In this document: positions 42,966 to 53,859 of the stretch, in pieces | How the letters are laid out: every line of letters starts with the position of its first letter | Position numbering within the stretch: the stretch's first letter is position 1 | Source: Marinobacter lipolyticus | Lineage (GTDB): Bacteria; Pseudomonadota; Gammaproteobacteria; Pseudomonadales; Oleiphilaceae | Assembly: GCF_018424605.1 (NCBI RefSeq) | Contig: NZ_QTKT01000012.1 | Coordinates: forward strand, 1 to 64,000 | DNA: 64,000 nt | Reading direction: 5' to 3' | The notes under the pieces: generated by a model | Seen by the model: the letters and a program-made list of their open reading frames with translations, nothing else | Told to the model about the DNA's origin: nothing | Databases searched by the model: none | Position numbers and translations under genes: made by a program

Positions 42966-44174
42966 ATGGCAATCCGACAGTTTCTCGATGGCATCGAGCA
43001 TCACTTTGAAAAGGGCGGCAAGTACGAGCGCTGGTACGCGCTGTACGAAGCCGTTGATACCATTTTCTACTCGCCTTCGAGCGTAACCTCCACCACTTCC
43101 CATGTGCGTGACGGCGTTGACCTGAAACGCATCATGATCACGGTGTGGATGTGTACCTTCCCGGCCATGTTCTTCGGTATGTGGAACATCGGTTTCCAGG
43201 CCAACAACTTCCTGGCTGCCAACCCGGATGCCATGGTGGCTGACGGTGGTCTGCGGACTGCCTTCATCCAGGCCCTGGCGGTAACCGGCGCTGGCGCCGG
43301 CATGTGGGACAACTTCGTTTACGGCATGGCGTACTTCGTGCCCATTTACTTCGTTACCTTCGTGGTAGGTGGTTTCTGGGAAGTGCTGTTCGCCACCGTG
43401 CGTCGTCACGAAGTCAACGAAGGTTTCTTCGTGACCTCCGTGCTCTTCGCGCTGATCTGCCCGCCCACCATTCCGCTGTGGCAGGTTGCCCTGGGCATCA
43501 CCTTCGGCGTGGTGATCGGCAAGGAAGTGTTCGGCGGTACGGGCAAGAACTTCCTGAACCCGGCGCTGACCGGTCGTGCGTTCCTGTACTTTGCCTATCC
43601 GGCGCAGATTTCCGGTGACACGGTGTGGACCGCAGTCGACGGCTTTAGCGGCGCGACGGCCCTGAGCTGGGCGGCCAGTGGTGGTCTGGAAGCACTGGAG
43701 ACCCAGATTGGCTGGATGTCTGCATTTATGGGCACCATCCAGGGTTCCATGGGCGAAACGTCGACGCTGGCGGTGCTGATTGGCGGCGCGATCCTGCTGA
43801 TGATGAAAATTGCCTCCTACCGCATTGTCGGCGGTGTGCTCATCGGCATGATCGGTATGTCGTTGCTACTGAATGCGGTTGGCTCTGACACCAATCCGAT
43901 GTTCGCCGTGCCTGCGCACTGGCATCTGGTCATGGGCGGTTTCGCCTTCGGCATGATGTTCATGGCAACCGACCCGGTCTCCGCCGCGATGACCAACACC
44001 GGCCGCTGGTGCTTCGGTATCCTGGTGGGCGTGATGACCGTGCTGATCCGCGTCGTGAACCCGGCGTTCCCGGAAGGCATCATGCTGGCCATTCTGTTCG
44101 CTAACCTGTTCGCACCGCTGATGGATCATTACGTGGTCCAGGCCAACATCAAACGGAGGCTCGCACGTGGCTAA
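42966..44174 (+). CDS. nqrB: Na+-NQR subunit B, FMN-carrying membrane subunit
   Basis: A 402-residue polytopic membrane protein with about ten helices. The covalent FMN attachment motif SGAT is at residues 228-231, with Thr231 as the acceptor. NqrB carries FMN and riboflavin sites and is central to sodium transport. Flavinylation should be done by the ApbE homologue at 47520-48569. Confidence 0.97.
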   Translation: MAIRQFLDGIEHHFEKGGKYERWYALYEAVDTIFYSPSSVTSTTSHVRDGVDLKRIMITVWMCTFPAMFFGMWNIGFQANNFLAANPDAMVADGGLRTAFIQALAVTGAGAGMWDNFVYGMAYFVPIYFVTFVVGGFWEVLFATVRRHEVNEGFFVTSVLFALICPPTIPLWQVALGITFGVVIGKEVFGGTGKNFLNPALTGRAFLYFAYPAQISGDTVWTAVDGFSGATALSWAASGGLEALETQIGWMSAFMGTIQGSMGETSTLAVLIGGAILLMMKIASYRIVGGVLIGMIGMSLLLNAVGSDTNPMFAVPAHWHLVMGGFAFGMMFMATDPVSAAMTNTGRWCFGILVGVMTVLIRVVNPAFPEGIMLAILFANLFAPLMDHYVVQANIKRRLARG

Positions 44175-44970
44175 AGCTAAAGAAACTGTCTCCAGAACGC
44201 TGATTGTTGCCCTGGTTCTGAGTATTGTCTTCTCGGTGGTGGTGTCCACCGCGGCGGTATCGCTCAGACCCGCGCAGATCAAGAACCAGAACCTGGACAT
44301 CAAGACCAACATCCTGTCCGCTGCGGGCCTGCTGCCCCAGGGGGCAAGTGCTGCGGAAATCGAGGAGCTGTTCGAGCAGTTCGAAGTTCGCCTGGTCGAC
44401 CTCAACACCGGTGAGTACGTTGAGCCGTCAGTGGTGAATGTCCAGGATCCGATGAAGTACGACATGTACAAGGCGGCTTCCGATCCGGAAATGTCCACCG
44501 ATATTCCGTCCTCGGAAGACAAGGCCGGCATCAAGCGCCGTCCGGACATCGCCAAGGTCTACACTATGAGCGAGAACGGCGAAGTGACCCGCGTGGTGCT
44601 GCCGATTCACGGTTATGGCCTGTGGTCCACGCTGTATGGCTTTATCTCTCTGGAAGGTGACCTGAACACCATCGAAGGTCTGGGTTTCTACGCGCACGCG
44701 GAGACCCCGGGCCTGGGTGGCGAGGTGGACAACCCGCGCTGGAAGCAGCAGTGGGTGGGTAAAGAGGTCTATGACGGCGAACGCGCCGACCCTCAGATCC
44801 GCCTGGTCAAAGGTGGTGTCAGTGCCGATGCGGCCGACCGGGAGCACAAGGTGGATGCCCTCTCCGGTGCAACGCTGACCAGCCGTGGCGTTCAGCAGCT
44901 CGTCAATTACTGGATGAGCGAGCGCGGCTTTGCGCCTTACCTGCAAAAACTTCGTGAAGGGGAGGTCTGA
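44167..44970 (+). CDS. nqrC: Na+-NQR subunit C, FMN-carrying periplasmic subunit
   Basis: A 267-residue protein with an N-terminal helix (about 11-32), a mostly periplasmic FMN_bind domain and the flavinylation motif SGATLTS (233-239, acceptor Thr236). It begins with GTG and overlaps nqrB by 8 bases. It passes electrons between the 2Fe-2S/membrane iron site and NqrB. Confidence 0.97.
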   Translation: MAKAKETVSRTLIVALVLSIVFSVVVSTAAVSLRPAQIKNQNLDIKTNILSAAGLLPQGASAAEIEELFEQFEVRLVDLNTGEYVEPSVVNVQDPMKYDMYKAASDPEMSTDIPSSEDKAGIKRRPDIAKVYTMSENGEVTRVVLPIHGYGLWSTLYGFISLEGDLNTIEGLGFYAHAETPGLGGEVDNPRWKQQWVGKEVYDGERADPQIRLVKGGVSADAADREHKVDALSGATLTSRGVQQLVNYWMSERGFAPYLQKLREGEV

Positions 44971-44972
44971 TC

Positions 44973-45638
44973 ATGGCAGACGCTTCAGCCAAACAGGTTC
45001 TCTTCGAGCCGATTTTCAGTAACAACCCGATCGCGTTGCAGATCCTCGGGATTTGCTCCGCGCTGGCGGTTACCACCAGCATGAACGTTACGCTGGTTAT
45101 GTGCATGGCCGTAATCTCGGTGACGGCATTTTCCAACCTCGCGGTGTCGCTGGTGCGCACCCAGATTCCCGGGAGCATCCGGATCATCGTCCAGATGACC
45201 ATCATTGCTTCGCTGGTTATCGTGGTCGACCAGGTACTCAAGGCGTTCGCCTATGAAATTTCCAAACAGCTGTCGGTATTTGTTGGTCTGATTATTACCA
45301 ACTGTATCGTTATGGGCCGTGCGGAAGGTTTCGCCATGAAGAACGGCCCCTGGCTGAGCTTCCTGGATGGCGTGGGTAACGGTATGGGTTACTCGGTACT
45401 GTTGATCTTCGTGGCCTTCTTCCGTGAACTGCTGGGTGCGGGTTCCCTGTTCGGGGTTTCGCTGATGCCGGTGGTTAATGAGGGCGGCTGGTACGTGCCG
45501 AACGGTCTGCTGCTGTTGCCGCCGAGCGCCTTCTTCATCATCGGTCTGGCGATCTGGGGTCTGCGGACCTGGAAGCCGGAGCAGGTGGAAGAGCCGGATT
45601 ACAAGATGTCTCGCCACACCGCCAAGGAGGCCTTCTGA
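44973..45638 (+). CDS. nqrD: Na+-NQR subunit D
   Basis: A 221-residue membrane protein of the NqrD/RnfE family with six helices and the conserved cysteines of the symmetric NqrD-NqrE pair ([11 protein letters not shown] and [16 protein letters not shown]). Together with NqrE it holds an iron centre within the membrane. Starts 3 bases after nqrC and overlaps nqrE by one base. Confidence 0.96.
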   Translation: MADASAKQVLFEPIFSNNPIALQILGICSALAVTTSMNVTLVMCMAVISVTAFSNLAVSLVRTQIPGSIRIIVQMTIIASLVIVVDQVLKAFAYEISKQLSVFVGLIITNCIVMGRAEGFAMKNGPWLSFLDGVGNGMGYSVLLIFVAFFRELLGAGSLFGVSLMPVVNEGGWYVPNGLLLLPPSAFFIIGLAIWGLRTWKPEQVEEPDYKMSRHTAKEAF

Positions 45639-46246
45639 TGGAACATTATATCAGCTTGATTCTGAAGGCCATTTTCGTTGAGAACATGGCGTTGGCCTTC
45701 TTCCTGGGGATGTGTACCTTCCTGGCGATCTCGAAGAAGATCGAAGCCGCGGTTGGCCTGGGTATTGCCGTTGTTGTCGTACTGACCGTGACGGTGCCGG
45801 TGAACAACCTGTTGTATAACAGTGTTCTCCGTGAGGGCGCCCTGGGCTGGGCCGGGTTGCCGAATGTTGACCTGAGCTTTCTCGGGCTGCTGACGTATAT
45901 CGGGGTTATCGCTGCCATTGTTCAGATCATGGAAATGGTGCTGGACAAGTACATTCCCGCGCTTTACGCCGCGCTGGGTGTGTTCCTGCCGCTGATTACC
46001 GTGAACTGCGCCATCCTCGGTGCGTCGCTGTTCATGGTTGAGCGGGACTACACCTTCGGTGAAAGTGTGGTGTATGGCTTCGGGGCCGGTGTAGGCTGGG
46101 CGCTGGCGATCGTAGCGCTGGCCGGCATCCGCGAGAAACTGAAGTACAGCGATGTACCGGACGGTCTGCGTGGCCTGGGTATCACCTTCATCACTGTTGG
46201 TCTGATGTCCCTTGGCTTTATGTCGTTCTCAGGTATTTCACTGTAA
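45638..46246 (+). CDS. nqrE: Na+-NQR subunit E
   Basis: A 202-residue membrane protein, inverted-topology partner of NqrD, with six helices and cysteines in [10 protein letters not shown] and ITVNCAILG positioned to bind the intramembrane iron. Its ATG overlaps the nqrD stop by one base. Confidence 0.96.
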   Translation: MEHYISLILKAIFVENMALAFFLGMCTFLAISKKIEAAVGLGIAVVVVLTVTVPVNNLLYNSVLREGALGWAGLPNVDLSFLGLLTYIGVIAAIVQIMEMVLDKYIPALYAALGVFLPLITVNCAILGASLFMVERDYTFGESVVYGFGAGVGWALAIVALAGIREKLKYSDVPDGLRGLGITFITVGLMSLGFMSFSGISL

Positions 46247-46283
46247 TCAACCCGGTGATTCGGTTTAACGAAAAGGCGAGACC

Positions 46284-47510
46284 ATGAGTACAGAAATTAT
46301 TCTCGGCGTGGTCATGTTCACCGTTATCGTACTGGCGCTGGTTGCGATTATCCTCGCGGCCCGTTCAAAGCTGGTAAGCACCGGTGATGTGACCATCGAA
46401 ATCAACGACGACCCGGAGCACACCCTGACCACCGAAGCCGGTGGCAAGCTCCTGGGAACTCTGGCCAACAACGGCATTTTCCTGTCGTCTGCCTGTGGCG
46501 GCGGCGGTACCTGTGCCCAGTGCAAGTGCAAGGTTCTGGACGGCGGCGGCGCCATGCTGCCCACGGAAAAGACCCACTTCACCAACCGTGAAGAGAAAGA
46601 AGGCTGGCGCCTGTCCTGCCAGGTTCCTGTGAAACAGGACATGAAGGTGGAAGTGCCGGAAGAGTTCTTTGGCGTCAAGAAGTGGGAGTGTGAGGTTGTC
46701 TCCAACCACAACGTGGCCACCTTCATCAAGGAACTGGTGCTGAAGCTGCCGGAAGGCGAAGAAGTCGACTTCCGCGCCGGCGGTTATGTTCAGCTGGAGT
46801 GCCCCCCTTACGAAATCGATTTCAAGGATTTCGATATCGAGGAGGAGTTCCACGAAGACTGGGACAAGCACAACATCTGGCGCTACAAGGCGATCAACAA
46901 GGAAGACACCATCCGCGCGTATTCCATGGCGAACTACCCGGAAGAAAAAGGTGTCCTCAAGTTCAACATTCGTATCGCCACCCCGCCTCCGGGCACCGAT
47001 CACCTGCCGGGCATCATGTCCAGCTACGTGTTCAACCTGAAGCCGGGTGACCGGGTCACCGTGATGGGGCCGTTCGGTGAGTTCTTCGCCAAGAAGACCG
47101 AAGCTGAAATGGTGTTCATCGGTGGTGGCGCCGGTATGGCCCCGATGCGTTCCCACATCTTCGACCAGCTCAAGCGCCTGAACTCCAAGCGCAAGATCAG
47201 CTTCTGGTACGGCGCGCGAAGCGTCCGCGAAATGTTCTACGTGGAAGATTTCGACGGCCTGGCCGAGGAAAATGATAACTTCGAGTGGCACGTCGCCCTC
47301 TCTGACGCGCTGCCCGAGGATAACTGGGAAGGCCCCACCGGCTTTATCCATAACGTGTTGTACGAAAACTACCTGAAGGACCATCCGGCTCCGGAAGATT
47401 GTGAGTTCTACATGTGTGGGCCCCCGATCATGAACGCATCGGTCATCAAGATGCTCAAGGATCTGGGTGTCGAAGACGAGAACATCATGCTGGATGACTT
47501 CGGAGGGTAA
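46284..47510 (+). CDS. nqrF: Na+-NQR subunit F, NADH-oxidising
   Basis: A 408-residue protein: N-terminal helix (about 4-26), a 2Fe-2S ferredoxin domain with Cys71, Cys77, Cys80 and Cys112, and an FAD/NADH ferredoxin-reductase domain (FAD motif [15 protein letters not shown] motif [11 protein letters not shown]). It takes electrons from NADH into the complex. It starts 37 bases after nqrE. Confidence 0.97.
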   Translation: MSTEIILGVVMFTVIVLALVAIILAARSKLVSTGDVTIEINDDPEHTLTTEAGGKLLGTLANNGIFLSSACGGGGTCAQCKCKVLDGGGAMLPTEKTHFTNREEKEGWRLSCQVPVKQDMKVEVPEEFFGVKKWECEVVSNHNVATFIKELVLKLPEGEEVDFRAGGYVQLECPPYEIDFKDFDIEEEFHEDWDKHNIWRYKAINKEDTIRAYSMANYPEEKGVLKFNIRIATPPPGTDHLPGIMSSYVFNLKPGDRVTVMGPFGEFFAKKTEAEMVFIGGGAGMAPMRSHIFDQLKRLNSKRKISFWYGARSVREMFYVEDFDGLAEENDNFEWHVALSDALPEDNWEGPTGFIHNVLYENYLKDHPAPEDCEFYMCGPPIMNASVIKMLKDLGVEDENIMLDDFGG

Positions 47511-47519
47511 TCAACTCAG

Positions 47520-48569
47520 ATGACATCCTGCATGTTCCGACCCGTCAGGGTGGCTATGGCCAGCGTCGTATTGACGCTGGCCACGGTTGCGCTGGCGGGT
47601 TGTTCGTTTCAGTCGGAAGAACAAATCTGGGAAATCGCCGGGCCGGTGTTCGGTACCCAGTACCATATCAATGTCGTATTGACCGGCGATGAGTCGCGCC
47701 TTGAGAATCTTGGTGAAGGCGTTGACGAGGTTCTCGAAGAGGTGGACGCGTCCATGTCGACCTGGCGAGAAGATTCCGAGCTTTCCCGCCTGAACCGCCT
47801 TGAGGACCAGACGGAATGGATCGAGCTGTCGGCCCCGTTGTATGAGGTGCTCGCCGGCGCAGCCGAAGTATCGAGCCTGACCGACGGTGCATTCGACGTG
47901 ACGATCGGCCCTGTGGTCAACCTGTGGGGGTTCGGGCCGGAGGCCCGGCCGGAACAGGTTCCCGCCGAGGATGCGCTGGCGACGCGACTGGAGGCGACCG
48001 GGTACGAAAAACTCGAGTTGCGGGCAGATCCACCCGCCGTGCGTGCCAGCCGCCCGCAATACATTGATCTGTCTGCGATTGCCAAGGGCTACGCGGTGGA
48101 TGCTGTGGCGAGGTACCTTGAGAGCGTCGGGCTGGAGTCTTATCTGGTAGAGATCGGCGGCGAGGTGCGGGTGAATGGCCGCAAGCCAGACGGCAGCGCC
48201 TGGCGGCTGGCCATAGAGGAGCCGGTGTCAGAACGGCGTCAGATTAACCGGGTCGTTGCTCTGGATCACCACGCCATGGCAACCTCGGGTGATTATCGTA
48301 ACTATTACGAATCGGAAGGCCGGCGCTATTCGCATACAATTGACCCTGATACCGGCGAACCGATTCGTCACAATCTGGCGTCGGTTACGGTAATCGCCGA
48401 GAACGCGATGCGGGCGGATGCCCTGGCGACGGGATTTAATGTGATGGGTTACGAGCGGGCACAGGCGCTGGCAACCCGCGAAAACATCGCCGCCTATTTC
48501 ATCGTGCGGCGGGAAGGCGGCTTCGAATCGCACCACACGCCCGCATTCACGTCGTACCTTACTCAGTAA
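47520..48569 (+). CDS. apbE: FAD:protein FMN transferase, ApbE/Ftp lipoprotein
   Basis: A 349-residue lipoprotein with lipobox LAGC (Cys28) and the ApbE core: YIDLSAIAKGYAVD, EIGGEVRVNG and SHTIDPDTGEPI. It attaches FMN from FAD to Thr in the SGAT motifs of NqrB and NqrC in the periplasm. Its location directly after nqrF supports this assignment. The ATG at 47520 gives a normal signal; the Met four codons later is an alternative. Confidence 0.95.
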   Translation: MTSCMFRPVRVAMASVVLTLATVALAGCSFQSEEQIWEIAGPVFGTQYHINVVLTGDESRLENLGEGVDEVLEEVDASMSTWREDSELSRLNRLEDQTEWIELSAPLYEVLAGAAEVSSLTDGAFDVTIGPVVNLWGFGPEARPEQVPAEDALATRLEATGYEKLELRADPPAVRASRPQYIDLSAIAKGYAVDAVARYLESVGLESYLVEIGGEVRVNGRKPDGSAWRLAIEEPVSERRQINRVVALDHHAMATSGDYRNYYESEGRRYSHTIDPDTGEPIRHNLASVTVIAENAMRADALATGFNVMGYERAQALATRENIAAYFIVRREGGFESHHTPAFTSYLTQ

Positions 48570-48581
48570 AGGGGAGGCCTT

Positions 48582-48821
48582 ATGGGTACCTTTCTGTTGG
48601 TTCTATTGATTGTACTGGTCCTGGTGGCCGCCATGTCCATTGGCGTGATTCTGGGTCGAAAGCCGATCAGCGGCACCTGCGGCGGTATTGGCGCCCTGGG
48701 TATCAGCCAGTCCTGCGATATTTGTGGCGGTAACACGCAGAAGTGTGAGGAAGAGAACGAGCGGATTGCCAATGAGGGGAAAACCGCCGACGAACTGAGT
48801 TACGACGCTACCCGAAAATAA
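48582..48821 (+). CDS. nqrM: Na+-NQR maturation protein NqrM
   Basis: A 79-residue protein with one N-terminal helix (about 4-25) and four cysteines, Cys33, Cys45, Cys48 and Cys55, in the pattern CGGIGALGISQSCDICGG, which defines the NqrM (DUF539) family. NqrM is needed for NQR assembly and is thought to deliver the iron to the NqrD/NqrE cysteines. It begins 12 bases after apbE with AGGGGAGG upstream. Confidence 0.95.
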   Translation: MGTFLLVLLIVLVLVAAMSIGVILGRKPISGTCGGIGALGISQSCDICGGNTQKCEEENERIANEGKTADELSYDATRK

Positions 48822-48864
48822 CAACACCACTTTGTCACGACGTACATAAGGAGTCACTGCACGC

Positions 48865-50256
48865 ATGGCAGAACATCATTACGACGTCGTCGTTATCGGC
48901 GCTGGCCCTTCCGGAGAAGGCGCAGCGATGAATGCGACGAAACACGGTAAACGTGTCGCGATCATCGAAGACAAGCCCACGGTCGGGGGAAACTGCACTC
49001 ATTGGGGCACGATTCCCTCCAAGGCTCTGCGCCATTCCGTCAAACAGATCATCACCTTCAATACCAATCAGATGTTCCGGGATATTGGCGAACCACGCTG
49101 GTTCTCCTTTCCGCGTGTACTGCAGAACGCCCAGAAGGTGATTGGCAAGCAGGTGAAGCTGCGGACCCAGTTCTACGCCCGCAACCGGGTGGAACTGATA
49201 AACGGCCGTGCCTATTTTCTGGATGGCAACCGGATTGAAGTGCGTGGCGCCAAGTCAGCGGAAACCCTGCATTTCAAACAGGCCATTGTTGCCACGGGCT
49301 CGCGGCCGTACCTCCCGCCAGACGTGGATTTCCGCCACCACCGGATCTACAACTCTGATTCCATCCTGAATCTGTCCCATACGCCGCGCACGCTGATCAT
49401 ATACGGCGCCGGGGTGATCGGCTCCGAGTATGCCTCAATTTTTGCCGGTCTTGGCGTGAAAGTGGATCTGATCAACCCGGGCAGCCGTCTTCTCAATTTC
49501 CTCGATGACGAGATATCCGACGCATTGAGCTACCACCTGCGTAACAATGGCGTGCTGGTGCGTCACAACGAGGAATATGAGTCAGTAGACGGAGATGACC
49601 ACGGGGTGGTGCTGTCGCTGAAATCCGGGAAGAAAATCCGCGCCGACGCTTTCCTCTGGTGCAATGGCCGCAGCGGTAATACCGAAAAACTGGGGCTGGA
49701 AAACATTGGCCTGGTGCCGAACGGCCGTGGCCAGCTGGCAGTGGACGAACACTACCGTACCGAAGTGGAGAATATCTATGCGGCGGGCGATGTGATCGGT
49801 TGGCCAAGCCTGGCCAGCGCTGCTTACGATCAGGGGCGCTCGGCGTCCTCGGATATCGTTCACGATGAGTATTTCCGCTACGTATCGGATGTGCCCACAG
49901 GCATCTACACGATTCCGGAGATCAGTTCCGTGGGCAAAACCGAGCGCGAGCTCACTGAGGCCAAGGTGCCTTATGAAGTGGGGCAGGCCTTTTTCAAGGA
50001 CCTGGCGCGCGCCCAGATCACCGGTGAAGCGGTAGGCATGCTGAAGATCCTGTTCCACCGCGAGTCGCGGGAAATTCTGGGCATTCACTGTTTTGGCGAC
50101 CAGGCGGCGGAGATCGTGCACATCGGGCAGGCCATCATGAACCAGAAAGGCGAAGCCAATTCACTGAATTACTTTATTAACACCACGTTCAATTACCCGA
50201 CGATGGCGGAAGCCTACCGGGTGGCGGCGCTGAACGGTCTCAACCGGATTTTCTGA
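48865..50256 (+). CDS. sthA: Soluble pyridine nucleotide transhydrogenase
   Basis: A 463-residue flavoprotein of the dihydrolipoamide dehydrogenase family, FAD motif IGAGPSGEG (11-19) and NAD motif [12 protein letters not shown] (about 175). The redox disulfide of the superfamily is broken: Cys44 is kept but the second cysteine is Thr49 in [10 protein letters not shown], as in SthA. It interconverts NADPH and NADH in the cytoplasm. The nqr-apbE-nqrM-sthA order puts NADH supply next to the NADH-driven pump. AAGGAG precedes the ATG. Confidence 0.96.
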   Translation: MAEHHYDVVVIGAGPSGEGAAMNATKHGKRVAIIEDKPTVGGNCTHWGTIPSKALRHSVKQIITFNTNQMFRDIGEPRWFSFPRVLQNAQKVIGKQVKLRTQFYARNRVELINGRAYFLDGNRIEVRGAKSAETLHFKQAIVATGSRPYLPPDVDFRHHRIYNSDSILNLSHTPRTLIIYGAGVIGSEYASIFAGLGVKVDLINPGSRLLNFLDDEISDALSYHLRNNGVLVRHNEEYESVDGDDHGVVLSLKSGKKIRADAFLWCNGRSGNTEKLGLENIGLVPNGRGQLAVDEHYRTEVENIYAAGDVIGWPSLASAAYDQGRSASSDIVHDEYFRYVSDVPTGIYTIPEISSVGKTERELTEAKVPYEVGQAFFKDLARAQITGEAVGMLKILFHRESREILGIHCFGDQAAEIVHIGQAIMNQKGEANSLNYFINTTFNYPTMAEAYRVAALNGLNRIF

Positions 50257-50270
50257 GTTCGCCGCAAACA

Positions 50271-50313
50271 AAAAGCCGGGCTGTGGAGAAGTCACCACAG
50301 CCCGGCTTTTTTT
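50271..50313. terminator. Bidirectional terminator between sthA and the GDPD gene
   Basis: AAAAGCCGGGCTGTGG (50271-50286) pairs perfectly with CCACAGCCCGGCTTTT (50295-50310) around an 8-base loop; T-run continues to 50313 and A-run lies on the left, so it can serve both convergent genes. Confidence 0.93.
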
Positions 50314-50325
50314 GTGCCCTTAAGG

Positions 50326-51123
50326 TCAGCTCGCGGACAGCGCAGAGGGCTCGCCGACGCTGTCAGGAGGATCGCTGCGGGTCAGGGCGGGTATTGATCT
50401 GGCACGGTTGTCAAAGAACATGCGTGTGCTGGTGGGGTAGTCCGAAATGATGCTGTCCACGCCTTGCTGTTCCAGTTCGAGCATGTCGTGGATGCGGTTC
50501 ACCGTCCACGCCGAAACGTGCAGGCCACGCCGGTGCGCATCCTCCACAATGGCCTTGCTGCAGATTTTCCAGTTGATGCACAGGAAATCACAGTGCAGAC
50601 GCGCCGCAAGGTTCACCGGTCGCGGAAACTTTCGCTCCGTCACCAGGCCGATGGGGATGTGCCGGTCACGCCGCCGGATCTGCTGCAGAAACCACGTGTC
50701 GGCAGAGGTCACCGCCACGCGCTGATACAGATCCCGGCGCTGAATAATCTCGGTCAGCCGGTTGCACAGCACGTTCAGACGCTGGCGGCTGTCTTTTTTG
50801 ACCTCCAGCTGCAGGTGCTCCAGGTCGGGAAGCTCATCCAGCAGGGTCTCCAGCGCGGGAACGCCCACCTTTCGCGGCCAAGACGTGGAGTTACGGCGCG
50901 CGTCCATGGCGGCGAGTTCATCGACGGTGTAGTTCGCCACGTTGCCTTTCTGGCCAGTGGTGCGGTCTACCGTAAGGTCATGGATGATCACCGGCTTGCC
51001 GTCTTTGGATAGCACCAGATCGAACTCGAAATGGCGAATGCCGTGACGATGAGCGTGGGTAAAGCCGGCAAGGGTATTTTCGGGAGCTTCTCCCTTGGCT
51101 CCCCGGTGTCCGTAGACGATCAT
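50326..51123 (-). CDS. Glycerophosphodiester phosphodiesterase
   Basis: A 265-residue GDPD of the short cytoplasmic (UgpQ) type: YGHRGAKGEAPENTLAGF at the start carries the catalytic His and Glu-Asn-Thr, with FEFDLVLSKDG and IIHDLTVDRTTG following. It splits glycerophosphodiesters to glycerol-3-phosphate and an alcohol. The ATG at 51123 overlaps the DAHP synthase stop by four bases (ATGA); a longer start inside that gene is unlikely. Confidence 0.92.
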   Translation of the reverse strand: MIVYGHRGAKGEAPENTLAGFTHAHRHGIRHFEFDLVLSKDGKPVIIHDLTVDRTTGQKGNVANYTVDELAAMDARRNSTSWPRKVGVPALETLLDELPDLEHLQLEVKKDSRQRLNVLCNRLTEIIQRRDLYQRVAVTSADTWFLQQIRRRDRHIPIGLVTERKFPRPVNLAARLHCDFLCINWKICSKAIVEDAHRRGLHVSAWTVNRIHDMLELEQQGVDSIISDYPTSTRMFFDNRARSIPALTRSDPPDSVGEPSALSAS

Positions 51124-52247
51124 TCTGGGGCTGATTCCTTCAAGCGTTGATAAATGGCCTGGCGTTTCTTCCAGGTATCGTGACACAGGCGGATGTCTTC
51201 CAAGTAGGCCGGCAACTCATCCATCAGCAATGCCTGGGGACCGTCGACCAGCGCCTTTTCCGGTTTCGGATGGAAATCCACCAGTACCATGTTGGCGCCG
51301 GCAATCACCCCCTGTGCGGTGGCGTGCATGACATCGAGAATGCCGTCCGGCGACTGCTCGCGGCTGCCCACGGAGTGGGACGGGTCCACGCACACGGGCA
51401 TGCGGGTCAGCCGTTTTACCGCGGGCACATGGGCAAAATCCACCATGTTGCGGTGGGGCTGGCCAGCTTCGGTTTTCATCCCGCGCAGACAGAAGATGAC
51501 GTTGGCGTTGCCTTCACTGGCCAGATATTCCGCCGCGTTCAGGGACTCGTTCAGAGTGATCCCGAACCCCCGCTTCAACAGCACCGGATAAGTGCTCTGG
51601 CGGCCAATAGCTTTGAGCAGTTCGAAATTCTGGGTGTTGCGGGTGCCGACCTGAAGCATCACCCCGGTGGGGCGGCCCAGCTTTTCCAGGCAGGTGTCGA
51701 TCTCCTCGATGTGACTCTCGTGGGTAATCTCCATGGCAATCACCTTGATGCCATGCTTGCCGGCCTTTTCGAACACCCAGGGCAGGCAGCCTTTACCATG
51801 CCCCTGAAACGAATAGGGATTGGTACGCGGCTTGTAAGCACCCATGCGGGTGCAGACCTCGCCGTGATCCTCCAGCGCCTGCATCATCATCTCGACGTGT
51901 TCCGGTACATCCACCGCGCACAGGCCGGCGAAAATGTTCAGGTTCGACTGGTTGAATTGCACCCCGTTGTAGCTGAAGCCACTCTGGCGCCGGTCATCGC
52001 GGTGACGGCCCAGAATGCGGTAATCGTCGGAAATGCGGATAGCACGCTCCACCGCGGGTAGTGCTTCGATCTCCTCTTTGTCGAGGGACTTGGTATCCCC
52101 CAGCAGGTAGATTTCAGTCAGCCGCTGGCTGGTGCCCTGTATTTCATGGACCCTGACCGAAACGCCGGGCAGGTTTTCCAGAAAATGCAGGGTCTGACGA
52201 TAGGCATCGCTGTCCAGCGGCGTATCGGGATGGAGGATGGCTAGCAT
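51120..52247 (-). CDS. 3-deoxy-7-phosphoheptulonate (DAHP) synthase, KDO8PS-like class
   Basis: A 375-residue DAHP synthase. Residues 1-80 form an N-terminal ferredoxin-like/ACT-like region; the TIM barrel follows with CTRMGAYKPRTNPYSFQG, GTRNTQNFELL, LLKRGFG, DPSHSVG and the final DFHPKPEKALVDG block, the motifs of the I-beta (KDO8P-synthase-like) branch rather than the AroF/G/H E. coli type. It condenses erythrose-4-phosphate with phosphoenolpyruvate for aromatic synthesis. Transaldolase upstream affects erythrose-4-phosphate supply, which makes the neighbourhood logical. The ATG at 52247 follows AAGGAGC, a good ribosome site. Confidence 0.87.
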   Translation of the reverse strand: MLAILHPDTPLDSDAYRQTLHFLENLPGVSVRVHEIQGTSQRLTEIYLLGDTKSLDKEEIEALPAVERAIRISDDYRILGRHRDDRRQSGFSYNGVQFNQSNLNIFAGLCAVDVPEHVEMMMQALEDHGEVCTRMGAYKPRTNPYSFQGHGKGCLPWVFEKAGKHGIKVIAMEITHESHIEEIDTCLEKLGRPTGVMLQVGTRNTQNFELLKAIGRQSTYPVLLKRGFGITLNESLNAAEYLASEGNANVIFCLRGMKTEAGQPHRNMVDFAHVPAVKRLTRMPVCVDPSHSVGSREQSPDGILDVMHATAQGVIAGANMVLVDFHPKPEKALVDGPQALLMDELPAYLEDIRLCHDTWKKRQAIYQRLKESAPE

Positions 52248-52264
52248 GTGTGCTCCTTGAAGGT

Positions 52265-52714
52265 TCAGTCGGCGCCTTCGGCCCGGTGACGTGCCTGCAT
52301 GTACTCACGATGATTAAGATGCAGCAGATCCGCCATTCTGCGAATCAGGTGTTCCTCGTATTTGTCGATGCGGCCATCGGCAAACGCCACCCGCCAGATG
52401 CTTTCCAGTAGCGACTGCTTCTCGGCCTGATCCAGGTGCTCATTGATCTGGCCGGTAAATTCGTACAGCGACGTGGCATCTTCTACATGGCTGAGGGCAT
52501 CCTGCAGGATGTCTTCTGCCTCTTCCCGGGTCACCTCGTGGGCTTTAACCGCGCATTCCACAATGGTTTTCAGTTCCCGGTCATCCTCTTTGTTGTCCAC
52601 TTGGGAAAGCTGAACCATCAGCGCGGTAGCGGCCACCGCCAGCTGATGCTGGTCGGGAACCCGGCGGGTTTCTCCCTCACTGGGGGCGAACAACTGCTTC
52701 AGGCGTTCGATCAT
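52265..52714 (-). CDS. TerB-like (tellurite-resistance family) cytoplasmic protein
   Basis: A 149-residue helical protein with the two acidic repeats of the TerB fold, QVDNKEDDRELKTIVE (about residue 37) and FADGRIDKYEEHLIRRMADL (about 108), which bind metal ions in TerB. Such stand-alone proteins are widespread and uncharacterised; tellurite resistance should not be assumed. Start at ATG 52714 (MIERLKQLFAPSEGE), the usual beginning of the family; it begins 35 bases after the transaldolase stop. Confidence 0.82.
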   Translation of the reverse strand: MIERLKQLFAPSEGETRRVPDQHQLAVAATALMVQLSQVDNKEDDRELKTIVECAVKAHEVTREEAEDILQDALSHVEDATSLYEFTGQINEHLDQAEKQSLLESIWRVAFADGRIDKYEEHLIRRMADLLHLNHREYMQARHRAEGAD

Positions 52715-52748
52715 GGTCTGGCTGCTACTCCCGTGTCTGCGTTGCGGA

Positions 52749-53714
52749 TTACGCGGCGTTCGCCAAGGTGCGAACCCGGCTTTCCAGTTCGATCTGGTCC
52801 GCCGCAAAGCGGCGTATGCCGTCGGCCAGTTTTTCGGTGGCCATGGCGTCTTCGTTGGATTCCCAGCGGAACAGGCGCTCATCCAGCGTGCCCGGCTTGT
52901 CGTGGCTGCTGGCCGTGGCGGGTGAGAGCTGACGTTCAAGCTGGCCGGCGTCGTCTTTCAGCTCCTGCAGCAGGGCAGGGCTGATGGTGAGGCGATCACA
53001 GCCCGCCAGCATCTCGATTTCACCAGTGTTGCGGAAGCTGGCACCCATAACCACGGTCTTGTAATCGTGGGCCTTGTAGTAATTGTAAATGCGCGAGACC
53101 GACCGCACGCCGGGATCTTCCGCGGCCGGATAGCTGTCGCGGCCACTGTTGGCCAGGTGCCAGTCCAGAATCCGCCCCACAAACGGCGAAATCAGAAAGG
53201 CGCCGGCGTCGGCACAGGCGGCGGCCTGGATGAACGAGAACAGCAGCGTCAGGTTGCAGTGGATGCCTTCCTTTTCCAGCTGCTCCGCGGCGCGGATGCC
53301 CTCCCAGGTAGACGCAATCTTGATCAGCACCCGGCCGGTGTCAACGCCTTGCTGATCGTAAAGTTCAATCAGGCGGCGGGCACGGGCCAGGGTGGCTTCG
53401 GTATCGAACGACAGGCGCGCATCCACTTCGGTGGAGACCACCCCGGGAATCAGTTGCAGAATCTCGCGACCGGCCAGTACCGCCAGGGCATCCGTGGCGT
53501 AGGCCAGCTGATCGGAGGCGGAACCACCCTGGCGGCTGGCCATGGCCACAGCCTTGTCCAGCATCGGGCGATAGGCGTCGGATGCGGCGGCTTTGAGCAG
53601 CAGGGACGGGTTGGTGGTGGCGTCTTGCGGACGCCACTGGGCAATGGCGTCCAGATCGCCGGTGTCGGCGACCACCGTGGTCATGGTTTTCAGTTGTTCG
53701 AGTTTGCTGGTCAT
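52749..53714 (-). CDS. tal: Transaldolase
   Basis: A 321-residue class I aldolase of TalB type. The Schiff-base lysine is Lys132 in [11 protein letters not shown], the same number as in E. coli Tal[10 protein letters not shown] near residue 31 and the [11 protein letters not shown] motif are intact. It exchanges dihydroxyacetone units between sugar phosphates in the pentose phosphate pathway. First gene of a minus-strand group with terB-like, DAHP synthase and GDPD genes. Confidence 0.96.
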   Translation of the reverse strand: MTSKLEQLKTMTTVVADTGDLDAIAQWRPQDATTNPSLLLKAAASDAYRPMLDKAVAMASRQGGSASDQLAYATDALAVLAGREILQLIPGVVSTEVDARLSFDTEATLARARRLIELYDQQGVDTGRVLIKIASTWEGIRAAEQLEKEGIHCNLTLLFSFIQAAACADAGAFLISPFVGRILDWHLANSGRDSYPAAEDPGVRSVSRIYNYYKAHDYKTVVMGASFRNTGEIEMLAGCDRLTISPALLQELKDDAGQLERQLSPATASSHDKPGTLDERLFRWESNEDAMATEKLADGIRRFAADQIELESRVRTLANAA

Positions 53715-53859
53715 TCGTCGTCCTGTCGTCCCGGTTGATTCGTTATTGGAGCACCCGTTCCTCGGGTGTGAGCGCGTGTGTCACGCGTAGCCTGTGGCTA
53801 TTTCCCTACAATAACGGGCTGGTCTGACAGGAACAAGACAACAAAAGGCATAGTTCTGG

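Noticed and set aside
51147..52061. Plus-strand open frame opposite DAHP synthase
   Set aside because: Antisense shadow of a clearly conserved gene.
52265..52714. Tellurite-resistance operon
   Set aside because: Only a stand-alone TerB-like protein is present, with no terA, terC, terD or terZ; resistance should not be inferred.
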